From Acidobacteriota bacterium (GTDB lineage Bacteria > Acidobacteriota > Terriglobia > Terriglobales > Acidobacteriaceae), in contig JAJYBU010000034.1 in the NCBI GenBank assembly GCA_021778845.1, forward strand, positions 1 to 39,723: a DNA stretch of 39,723 nt, written 5' to 3'. This document shows positions 17,022-25,217 of the stretch, one piece after another (position 1 is the stretch's first letter; each line of letters opens with the position of its first letter). Both the position numbers and the translations under genes were made by a program. The notes under the pieces were generated by a model. The model ran no database searches. It was not told the origin of the DNA and saw nothing but the letters and a program-made list of their open reading frames with translations.

Positions 17022-18980
17022 CTACTGGCAGGGTGCGATCCACACCGCATCACCCGATGCCTGCAGATGCAGCACATCGTCCGTCACCAAACCCGTCGCT
17101 CCACCCGACTGCATCTCGGCAGCAGCCAGACGGCAGCCCTGCATCCACGTCAGTCCCAGCTTCACATCCAGCGTCGTCGGCTCACTCACACCCTCCTTCG
17201 CAGCGCGATGAATCGCCACCACCATCCGTTCGCCGGTTGTTCCGCACGCGCCCTCCGCCGCATGTCCAGCATCGCGCAGATACACCATCCAATCCTCATT
17301 GCTGGCCAGCACCTGCTCTGCACCGCATCCCAGCGCATCATGCCTGTGCCGCAGCGCTCCAAGTTCCGCAACCCACGCAAACGTCTTCTGCTGCGCCGCG
17401 TTGCGTCCCGCGGCAACGAACGCATTGTCCGCCTCGCCCGCAAACCCGCCGGGAAAATCATGCCGATTGTCCGGGTCGTCTCCCCCGGTCATCGCAATCT
17501 CGTCACCGGAGTAAATCTGCGCCATACCTCGCGTCGTCAGCACATAGGCCAGCGCCAGCCGCAGCGACTCCTCGCTCTTCGCCGCCGTCACAAACCGCGT
17601 CGTATCGTGATTCCCGAGGAACGGCACCAGCCGCTCCGGGTGCGGATACAGCGCATCCTCCGCCAGCACATCCGCCAGCTTGCTCATCGGAGCACCCTTC
17701 ACAAACACCTCGCGCAACGCAAAGTAGGTTGGGAAATCAAACGGCGTATACAACTCCGTATCGACGCCCGCTCGCGTCACGCCGCCCGCAAACGAAGACG
17801 TGATCACCGGGTCCGCATTGAAAATCTCACCCACCTCCGTCAGGCGCGGATACAGCGCCTTCAACTCGCCATTAAATTCATGCCAGAACGCCCGATCGAC
17901 ATACGGAAACGTATCGATGCGCAGCGCATCCGCTCCCGTCTCTTCGATCCACCACACCGCATTCTGTCGCAGATACTGCGCCACCGCCGGGCTCTCCGTA
18001 TTCATATCCGGCAACGTATTCGCGAACCATCCATCCAGCGTTCCAACCTTGTCGCGCTCCGGTGCATGAGGATTGATCAGCGCCTGGAAGTTAGTCGCTC
18101 CATCCACATGATGCGCCGCCGTCCCATGAAACCAGTCCGGCGCAGGCTCGTCCTTCACCCACGGATTCCCCGGTCCCACATGATTCGGCACCGTGTCGAG
18201 CACCAGCTTCATCCCGCGTGCATGCAACGCCGCCGCCAGCGCCTTCAGGTCATCCAACGAACCATAGTGTCCGTCCACACGGTACAGATTTGTCGCTCCG
18301 TATCCGTGATAGCTACTCGCCTCATCGTTCTCATACACCGGCGTGGTCCACACCGCGGTCACGCCAAGCTGCTGCAAATAATCCAGGTGCTCCTCAATCC
18401 CCTTCAGATCGCCGCCATGCCATCCCCTCGGCTTAGCCCGCTCAGCGACCGCCTCTGCACTGCCCTCCGCACTGCGCGCAGCAGGCCCATCGTTATGCTG
18501 GTCCCCATCCGCAAACCGATCCGTCATGATCAGATACAGCACATCCCGCGAAGAGAACCCCGCAAACCCATCGCTCGCAGCTTTCTTTGCAGCAAACGTA
18601 TAGGGCATCTCCACCTTCGCCGTCCCCATCCGCGCGCGCAGTGTCACCGTCTCCGGCTCGCGCGGTGAAGCCGAGAGCCACAACTGCGCCCAGTGTCCAT
18701 TCTCCGACGGCACCACCTTCTCAATCCGCAGCGCCGGATCGCTCAACGAAAACCTCGCCGCATCCAAACCTTCTCCCCGCACCAGCAGCATCGGCTTCGG
18801 CATCTCCGCCCACCAGTTCGGAGGATCGACCTTCTCAATCTTCAACGTACCTGCCGCCACTTGTCCCATGGCCGCCTCGGGGCCGCACACCAGCGCACCC
18901 ACGCTCAAGCAGATCAGCCCACACCATGCGGCCCGCCGTAGCACCGCCCATGCCTCTTCTCGGTTCCCTTGCAAGGACAT
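17022..18980 (-). CDS. Secreted GH13 alpha-amylase-family glycoside hydrolase
   Basis: A 652-aa exported enzyme that cleaves or rearranges alpha-1,4-glucans. A signal sequence (hydrophobic about 14-34) is followed by an N-terminal beta domain like that of cyclomaltodextrinase-type enzymes (LKIEKVDPPNWWAEM, 46-60). The catalytic barrel has all GH13 motifs: DTVPNH (262-267), ALRIDTF with nucleophile D356, TEVGEIF with acid/base E385, and FLGNHDT with D459. The ATG at 18980 has GAGGAGATGGG just upstream; upstream in-frame residues are not signal-like. It lies 86 nt downstream of the TonB receptor on the same strand, which suggests uptake and degradation of maltodextrins by one operon. Exact specificity (amylase, neopullulanase, cyclomaltodextrinase) is open. 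Confidence 0.9.
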   Translation of the reverse strand: MSLQGNREEAWAVLRRAAWCGLICLSVGALVCGPEAAMGQVAAGTLKIEKVDPPNWWAEMPKPMLLVRGEGLDAARFSLSDPALRIEKVVPSENGHWAQLWLSASPREPETVTLRARMGTAKVEMPYTFAAKKAASDGFAGFSSRDVLYLIMTDRFADGDQHNDGPAARSAEGSAEAVAERAKPRGWHGGDLKGIEEHLDYLQQLGVTAVWTTPVYENDEASSYHGYGATNLYRVDGHYGSLDDLKALAAALHARGMKLVLDTVPNHVGPGNPWVKDEPAPDWFHGTAAHHVDGATNFQALINPHAPERDKVGTLDGWFANTLPDMNTESPAVAQYLRQNAVWWIEETGADALRIDTFPYVDRAFWHEFNGELKALYPRLTEVGEIFNADPVITSSFAGGVTRAGVDTELYTPFDFPTYFALREVFVKGAPMSKLADVLAEDALYPHPERLVPFLGNHDTTRFVTAAKSEESLRLALAYVLTTRGMAQIYSGDEIAMTGGDDPDNRHDFPGGFAGEADNAFVAAGRNAAQQKTFAWVAELGALRHRHDALGCGAEQVLASNEDWMVYLRDAGHAAEGACGTTGERMVVAIHRAAKEGVSEPTTLDVKLGLTWMQGCRLAAAEMQSGGATGLVTDDVLHLQASGDAVWIAPCQ

Positions 18981-19066
18981 CCCATCTCCTCTTGTATTCC
19001 ACACGCGTAGAAGAAAGCGGCACCACAAGCCTCTGCAGTGCCGCTCCATTGAGTATTCGCTTCTGG

Positions 19067-22000
19067 TTAGAAGTTGATACGGGCAGCGAACTCCATCTGC
19101 CGCTCCGACTGCTGCCGGGTTGCGGAGATAGAGCCAAAGCCATTCGACACAGGGCTCGTCGTGTAGGTGCCATCCGGATTGCTGAAGCCATCATGGATGT
19201 CGCCATCAGGATTGGTGAACGCCGGCGTGTTGAACAGGTTGTAGGCCTGCGCGCGAAGCTGGAACTTTACACGCTTCGTGATCGCGAAGTCCTTGAAGAT
19301 GCCAAAGTCCGTTGCGTTGTAACCGGGACCAAAAAACTGGTTCCGCTCCACATTGCCTGCACGCGTGTACACTCCCGAGTTCCCGTTGATCGTAATCGTC
19401 GGCGGGGGAGCAAACGTTCCCGTGAAGTACGTGACGTGATTCGCAATGGTGGTTCCTCCCACCTGTGCACGACCCACAGTCCTGTACTGAAGCACATCGG
19501 CGCGATTGTCAATGTTCCCGATTCCACTCGTGTTGATGTCGAATGGCGTGCCACTCTGAATCGTCACAATGGCATTGGCCTGCCAGCCGCCCACAACCTC
19601 GTCGACCACTCGTGGAACCGAGCCACCAAACCTCTGCCCATGGCCGAACGGCAGGTTGTATACAGCTGAAGCGCTGAATACCTGACGCTGATCCTGATCA
19701 GAGTTGCCGTGGTTCAGCTGGAACGATGGGCCAGCCGTGGTAATGAAGAAGCGGCTGCCCGCGGCTGCGGTACCCGTCCCAAACGCACCGTTGGAGTTAT
19801 CCATCGTATGCGACCAGGTGTAAGCACCCGTCACCAGCAGGTTGTTACCAACATTGCGGTTGATCGAGAGTTGCAGACCGTTGTATCGGCCCGTGCCCTC
19901 CGCATCGCCTTCGTCGATCGTCTGACGATTGCTGTAGGTCGGAAGGCCCGTTCCCAGCACCGGTGCATTGGCGTTGAACCACGTCATCAGGTGATCGCTC
20001 TTGTTGCCCACATACGCAATCGTGAACGACGTAAAGCGATCGATCTGCTGCTGTAGTTGCAGGTTGTACTGCTGCACCATGCTGGTGTGGTTGTTTGGCA
20101 TTTGCGCGATCACGCTCGAATTCGCCAGCATTGCCGGCGTCACCGCAGCTGCACCGAAGATCGGCAGAGGCAGCGGTTGTGTCGCATCCACGCTATTGTT
20201 GTCATTCAAAGGACCCTGTCCAACCAGCGTTACGCGGTAACCGCTGGTCGCCGTGTACTCCTGCACACCGTTGAAGCCGGGGTTGTTGGAGAGTTGGTTA
20301 CCGACACCACCGCGATCGAGGAAGTAGAAGATTCCGTAACCGCCACGCACTGAGGTCTTGCCATTACCGAACAGATCATAGGCAAACCCGATACGCGGTG
20401 CGAAGTCCTTCTTGTCTGTATTGACCAGCGAGCGCGAGTTGCCATTGACTCCTGCAAACAGCAGTTGGCCGGTTGCAATGTCGTAGTTCGCCTGGTTGTT
20501 GTTCTGCTCATATGGATAGGTGTAGAGATCGTAACGAAGTCCAAGATTCAGTACTAGGCGCTGGTTGACCTTCCAGTCATCCTGCGCAAAATATCCTGTC
20601 TCATAGCTGAACGTCTTGAAGTACGTGCTCGCCGCGCCAATCTCATAGTCCGAGAAGCCCGCCAGCAGTTCCGAGGCCTCATAGCCAGTGAAGCGGCCCG
20701 TGCCCGGGTAATTCACGCCGCCGATAACAAAATAACCCTTCGAGGAGTTGCCCTGGAAGAAGTCCACTTCACGACGCATGATGTTCGCACCCGCCTTGAA
20801 CGTGTGCGCGCCATGCGTGTACGTGATCGCATCCACATACTGGAACGTCTTCTGTGGCACCGAGTAGGGGCCACCGTCACCGGTGTAAGCGATCTCCCCA
20901 TTATTGCCACCGATCAGCGCTCCACCACCCAGCAGCGGGCTGCGGTTCGCGTTGACGATCCCGAGGTTCGCCGATACCGGCTCGCCCTCCTGCGGATTGA
21001 TGTACGCATACTCTGGCCGGTTGTAGCCAAAATGGAATTCGTTGATCAGGTTAGCAGTGAGAATCCGGGTATACCCGCCCACAATCGAGCGCGGATGGTT
21101 GACGTTATTTCCCGATGCAAAGCCTGCTGGAAGATTCGTGAACAGGCTCGTAATCGTGTTGTTGTCCTGCCCATAGCTGTACCGCACAAACAACTGGTCC
21201 TTCGCCGACAAGTGATAGTCCAGCCGCACGTCGAAGTCGTTGTAGTTGGTAATGTTGTGGCGAGTGACAAAGTAGTTGTTGATCACGCCTGGGGTGTTCG
21301 GCAGATTGTACGCATTGAAGTACTTCAGGCCCGCCGCGTTGGCGCGCGCCGTCGGTATCACGTTGGCCACGCCGCCGGAGGTAAACTGAGTGCACGTCAC
21401 CGGATCAAAGATCGCGCCGTTGTCGGCGCTCGCATTGAAGATCTGCTGCGCATTCGCAGCCGTCGTGCTGTATACGTGCCCGTTGGCCGTCGTCACACTG
21501 CTGCATCCGGTCAGCCCAGGAAATGGTAACGTTGTCGTCTTCTGCCCCAGCAACTCCGTAAAGTTGCCCTGCCGCATCAACGCCGTCGGAACCGTCTGGA
21601 ACCCTGAATCCTGCGGCTGCTTCTGCCGTAACGCCTGATAATCGCCAAAGATGAAAAGTTTGTTCTTCCACAGCGGTCCACCCGCGGCAAAGCCAAACTG
21701 CTTCCGTTGGAACGGAGGCAGTGCCGTCCCCGGAGGCGCGAAGTACAGCGGGTTCGCGTCGAAGATCTGGTCGCGGAAGTAGCCGAACAGTGTTCCGTGA
21801 ATCTGGTTCGTACCAGACTTGATCGATGCGTTGACAATGGCTCCGCCAGCGCGGCCAAACTCCGCCGGCGCTACCGCCGTGGTGATGCGGAACTCCTGAA
21901 CCGCATCCGGCGAAGGAAAGATCACGATCGTATTCACCAGCGACTCGTTGTTGTCCGCGCCGTCCAGCAGGAAGTTGTTGGACTGTGCGCGCAACCCGTT

Positions 22001-22609
22001 CACCGTCAACGCGCCACCGCCACTATCGGCATAGCGCATCGTCTCCACATTCTGATTGATGCCCGACGCATCCGAGCCATAGGCTCCATGAGTCACGCCC
22101 GGCGTCAGCGTCGCCAACTCCAGAAAGTTGCGCTGGCTCAGCGGCAGGTCAACCACCTGGCGCCCCTGGATCACCTCACCGGTCGATGAAGTCGCAAGGT
22201 CGACAATCGGTGCCGCACCCGTCACTTCAACGGTTGTGGTCGCCGCACCTGTTTTCAGCTTAAACTCGATCGTCTGCACCTGCTGAATCTGCAAATCGAA
22301 TGCCTGCTGCTCTTTAGAGAAGCCATTGGCCGAAACCGCTATGCTGTAACGACCGCGAAGCAGCGCCGGAAAGCTGAACACTCCATCGGCGCCAGACATC
22401 CTGGTTTCCACTGCGCCCGTATCGGTGTCAGTCAGGGTAATCGTGGCCCCCGGAATCATGGCGCCCGTTGCGTCGGCAACCGTGCCTAGAACGCGCCCGG
22501 TATCGCTCTGCGCCCGCAGCACATTCCACGACACCGCCAGTAAACAAACCACCATCAGAACCCGTGCAATCCGGTGTCCCATACGGATGGTTGTAATAAT
22601 AGGTTGCAT
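19067..22609 (-). CDS. TonB-dependent receptor with N-terminal carboxypeptidase-regulatory-like domain
   Basis: A 1180-aa outer-membrane receptor of the Oar-like type common in Acidobacteriota. It has a signal peptide (about 1-33), a CarboxypepD-regulatory-like beta domain (about 36-115, GRVLGTVADATGAMIPGATI), a plug (about 140-250, VDLPLSQRNFLELATLTPGV) and a long beta-barrel ending in the aromatic ARINF terminus expected for outer-membrane assembly. The ATG at 22609 has GGAGG 10 nt upstream. The partner GH13 enzyme lies downstream, and a membrane-anchored regulator is transcribed divergently. These suggest an oligosaccharide substrate, probably alpha-glucans, although the substrate is not visible in the barrel sequence itself. 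Confidence 0.92.
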   Translation of the reverse strand: MQPIITTIRMGHRIARVLMVVCLLAVSWNVLRAQSDTGRVLGTVADATGAMIPGATITLTDTDTGAVETRMSGADGVFSFPALLRGRYSIAVSANGFSKEQQAFDLQIQQVQTIEFKLKTGAATTTVEVTGAAPIVDLATSSTGEVIQGRQVVDLPLSQRNFLELATLTPGVTHGAYGSDASGINQNVETMRYADSGGGALTVNGLRAQSNNFLLDGADNNESLVNTIVIFPSPDAVQEFRITTAVAPAEFGRAGGAIVNASIKSGTNQIHGTLFGYFRDQIFDANPLYFAPPGTALPPFQRKQFGFAAGGPLWKNKLFIFGDYQALRQKQPQDSGFQTVPTALMRQGNFTELLGQKTTTLPFPGLTGCSSVTTANGHVYSTTAANAQQIFNASADNGAIFDPVTCTQFTSGGVANVIPTARANAAGLKYFNAYNLPNTPGVINNYFVTRHNITNYNDFDVRLDYHLSAKDQLFVRYSYGQDNNTITSLFTNLPAGFASGNNVNHPRSIVGGYTRILTANLINEFHFGYNRPEYAYINPQEGEPVSANLGIVNANRSPLLGGGALIGGNNGEIAYTGDGGPYSVPQKTFQYVDAITYTHGAHTFKAGANIMRREVDFFQGNSSKGYFVIGGVNYPGTGRFTGYEASELLAGFSDYEIGAASTYFKTFSYETGYFAQDDWKVNQRLVLNLGLRYDLYTYPYEQNNNQANYDIATGQLLFAGVNGNSRSLVNTDKKDFAPRIGFAYDLFGNGKTSVRGGYGIFYFLDRGGVGNQLSNNPGFNGVQEYTATSGYRVTLVGQGPLNDNNSVDATQPLPLPIFGAAAVTPAMLANSSVIAQMPNNHTSMVQQYNLQLQQQIDRFTSFTIAYVGNKSDHLMTWFNANAPVLGTGLPTYSNRQTIDEGDAEGTGRYNGLQLSINRNVGNNLLVTGAYTWSHTMDNSNGAFGTGTAAAGSRFFITTAGPSFQLNHGNSDQDQRQVFSASAVYNLPFGHGQRFGGSVPRVVDEVVGGWQANAIVTIQSGTPFDINTSGIGNIDNRADVLQYRTVGRAQVGGTTIANHVTYFTGTFAPPPTITINGNSGVYTRAGNVERNQFFGPGYNATDFGIFKDFAITKRVKFQLRAQAYNLFNTPAFTNPDGDIHDGFSNPDGTYTTSPVSNGFGSISATRQQSERQMEFAARINF

Positions 22610-22854
22610 ATTAATATTGCCTCCAAATATCCTTCCCGGTCCCTGTCATCGGTTACATGCCGATAAAGCAAAGTCCTAGGGAAGGTTCGCTCGCTACGTT
22701 GCGGAAACTGCGCACCTCAACGCAATCTTCTTCAGTCCCTTTGTGGCTCTTTTTTTTATCTCCCAACAAGTGCCAGTAAATCAGTGGCTTGAATGCCACT
22801 CATCATCTGCGTCAAGTAGTGGTACAGTCTAGAGCGCGAGGCTTTTGCGATGAA
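22610..22854. promoter_or_regulatory. Divergent control region between receptor and regulator
   Basis: This 245-bp gap separates the TonB receptor (leftward) from the CadC-type regulator (rightward). It contains the perfect inverted repeat AGTGGC-n6-GCCACT (22783-22800), about 55 nt before the regulator ATG, and an ATCGG-n7-CCGAT repeat nearer the receptor. No promoter hexamers with proper spacing stood out on either strand. Operator function is inferred from location only. Confidence 0.35.
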
Positions 22855-25083
22855 ATGACAAGTCAGATTACCAATACGAGGCTCAGCTTTGGACTCTACG
22901 AGATCGACCTGCAGGCCGGAGAGCTCTGGAAAGCTGGCTTCAGAATTAAGCTCCAGGGCCAACCATTCAAAGTCCTGACGACCCTGCTCGAGAAGCCCGG
23001 ACAGGTCGTCACCCGTGAAGAACTCCAGTCTCGACTCTGGGGCAAAGACACCGTCGTCGACTTCGACCACTCCCTCGGCACCGCCATCAACAAAATCCGC
23101 GAGGCCCTCGGCGACTCCGCGGAAAACCCCCGCTTCATCGAGACCCTTTCCCGCCGCGGCTACCGCTTCATCGCTCCCGTAGGCGTCGTCGAGCCTCCGC
23201 CCACCGCCCTCAGCGACGCCCCCGCTGACAGAACACCCACCACCCGCCTCCCTATCCCTATGACCACCACCACCACCCCTCCTGGTGGCCCAACCGCATC
23301 CGCCGACGCACCCCCCGCCGCCGCCAGCCTCACCGCCACATCCCCTCCGACGCACCAGGCCCGCCCCAACCCAATCCTCTGGGCCTCCCTCCTCATCGTC
23401 GCAGCAGCATTTTTCGCTGCCGGTTATTACCTCGAAGCCACCCACGCCTCCACCGTCCCTCCCCACATTACCCAGATCACCCACAACGGCCACCTCGCTC
23501 CCGGCATCGACAGCATGGAGAACCTCGCTGCCGCCGCCACCGACGGCGTCCACCTCTACGCCGCAGCCATCGACGGCGGCCGCTCCATCCTCTCCGCCAT
23601 CACCATCTCCGGCGGCCTCGTCGAGCCCATCAATATTCCCTCTGAAGTCGCCAGCCCCGCTCTCGGCGACATCTCTCCCGACGGCTCCCGCCTCCTCCTC
23701 CGCGACCATCTCTCCCCCGAGTCCGAGCAGCCTCTCTGGGTCGTCCCCACCATCGGCGGCTCCGCCCTCCGCGTCGGCGATGTCCTTGCCCACGACGCCA
23801 CCTGGATGCCCGACGGGCAAAGCGTCCTCTACGCCAACGGCAACGATCTCTACCTCACCCATCTCTCCAGCCAGCAGCCGACCCACTACGCCTCGCTCCC
23901 TGGCCGCGCCTTCTGGCTTCGCTGGGAGCCCAACGGCAAGCTCCTCCGCTTCACCATCCTCGATCCCCTCGCCCATACCCTCTCCCTCTGGCAGATCACC
24001 CCCTCCGATCGCACCCCCCGCCGCATCCTCGACGGCTTCAACCAGCCCGCCAGCGAGTGCTGCGGCGTCTGGACCGCCGACGGTCGCTCCTTCGTCTTCC
24101 AGTCCTCCAAAGGCGGCAACGACGACCTCTGGAAGCTCTCCGGAACCTCCACCTCCAACCCCATCCGCCTCACGGACGGCCCCCTTCGCTTCGAATCCCC
24201 CATCGCCGCCCACTCCGGCAGCCGCATCTTCTTCATGGGAGCCGACGCCCGCTCCGAGCTTGAATCCGTCTCTCCCACCGGCGAACTCATCCCCGTCAAG
24301 GGCTTCCTATCCGACGCCGTCCGCGCCGAATACTCCCGCGACGCCCACTGGGTCGTCTGGACCGACACCCAGGGCCAGCTCTGGCGCGCCCGTTCCGACG
24401 GCACCCAAAAGCTCCAGGTCACCCCCGACAACATCAGCACCTTCCTCGCCCGCTGGTCTCCAGACGATTCCCGCATCGCCCTTATGGCCCGCGAACCCGG
24501 AAAAGCCTGGCAAATCTACATCACTGGCGCCAACGGCGGTGGCTTCCGCCCCCTCCTCCGCGAGGGGCACAACGCAGCCGACCCCTCCTGGTCTCCAGAT
24601 GGCAAATCCATCATCTTCGGTAACACCAATGACACCATGGGTAAGGACAATCCCACCCGCACCCTCCACCTCGTCGACGTCGCCACCGGCGCCCTCCAGG
24701 AAGTTCCCGGTTCCACCGGCCTCTTCAGTCCCCGCTGGTCCCCAGACGGCCGCTACATCGCCGCTCTCTCCGTCGACCAGCGCCAGGTCCGCCTCTACAC
24801 CGTCGCATCCCACACCTGGGCCACTCTTCCCGTCACCTCTGGCGCAGATCCCGTCTGGTCTCCCGACAGCCGTTATCTCTTCCTTCACGCCTCCCTCGAC
24901 CCCTCCCAACCCATCGACCGCATCTCCATCCCCGACGGCCACGTCGACGAGATCGTCCGCCTCGCCGACTCCCGCCAGCACGACGCCGTCGACTACGTCT
25001 TCGGAGGCCTCAGCCTCGACAATCGTCCCCTCATCCGCGCCCGCATCTTCACCGGCAACTTCTATTCCCTCGACCTCCACTAG
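22855..25083 (+). CDS. CadC-like transmembrane regulator with PD40/TolB-type propeller
   Basis: A 742-aa one-component regulator. Residues 10-108 are an OmpR/PhoB-type winged helix (LQGQPFKVLTTLLEKPGQVV, RREEL-like recognition region, FIETLSRRGYRFIAPVG). A Pro/Thr-rich linker (111-172) leads to one transmembrane helix (about 174-192), then a large extracytoplasmic part with about nine PD40-type blades (SPDGSRLLL, MPDGQSVLY, SPDGKSIIF, SPDGRYIAA). DNA binding in the cytoplasm and a periplasmic propeller imply sensing across the membrane. I chose ATG 22855; the frame continues to a TTG at 22789 without useful residues. It lies between the TonB receptor and the GH31 gene, which it may control. 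Confidence 0.87.
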   Translation: MTSQITNTRLSFGLYEIDLQAGELWKAGFRIKLQGQPFKVLTTLLEKPGQVVTREELQSRLWGKDTVVDFDHSLGTAINKIREALGDSAENPRFIETLSRRGYRFIAPVGVVEPPPTALSDAPADRTPTTRLPIPMTTTTTPPGGPTASADAPPAAASLTATSPPTHQARPNPILWASLLIVAAAFFAAGYYLEATHASTVPPHITQITHNGHLAPGIDSMENLAAAATDGVHLYAAAIDGGRSILSAITISGGLVEPINIPSEVASPALGDISPDGSRLLLRDHLSPESEQPLWVVPTIGGSALRVGDVLAHDATWMPDGQSVLYANGNDLYLTHLSSQQPTHYASLPGRAFWLRWEPNGKLLRFTILDPLAHTLSLWQITPSDRTPRRILDGFNQPASECCGVWTADGRSFVFQSSKGGNDDLWKLSGTSTSNPIRLTDGPLRFESPIAAHSGSRIFFMGADARSELESVSPTGELIPVKGFLSDAVRAEYSRDAHWVVWTDTQGQLWRARSDGTQKLQVTPDNISTFLARWSPDDSRIALMAREPGKAWQIYITGANGGGFRPLLREGHNAADPSWSPDGKSIIFGNTNDTMGKDNPTRTLHLVDVATGALQEVPGSTGLFSPRWSPDGRYIAALSVDQRQVRLYTVASHTWATLPVTSGADPVWSPDSRYLFLHASLDPSQPIDRISIPDGHVDEIVRLADSRQHDAVDYVFGGLSLDNRPLIRARIFTGNFYSLDLH

Positions 25084-25101
25084 CCTCCATCTCATTTTTG
25101 T

Positions 25102-25130
25102 TTGATCCATCCGCGCAAACTGCTTATAAA
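25102..25130 (+). promoter_or_regulatory. Sigma70-type promoter for the GH31 gene
   Basis: TTGATC (25102-25107) and TATAAA (25125-25130) are separated by exactly 17 nt. Transcription would start near 25137, giving a leader of about 80 nt before the GH31 ATG. It lies just after the regulator stop, so the hydrolase and permease can be expressed separately from the regulator. Confidence 0.55.
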
Positions 25131-25217
25131 AAATGAGTTAGCTGTTGAAATTCAAATGAGCGACTTTGGGCTCTCCCTGCATTGCGATGTGACCATGAAA
25201 TCTGGCCTCTTACTCCT

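Noticed and set aside
16518..18668. Long plus-strand frame of about 716 codons across manA and the GH13 gene
   Set aside because: Arg/His/Pro-rich translation opposite two genes with intact catalytic motifs; a composition shadow.
23285..25105. Open frame of about 606 codons overlapping the CadC-type regulator in another frame
   Set aside because: Ser/Pro/Ala-only composition, no start signal, and the other frame carries the winged helix, membrane helix and propeller blades.
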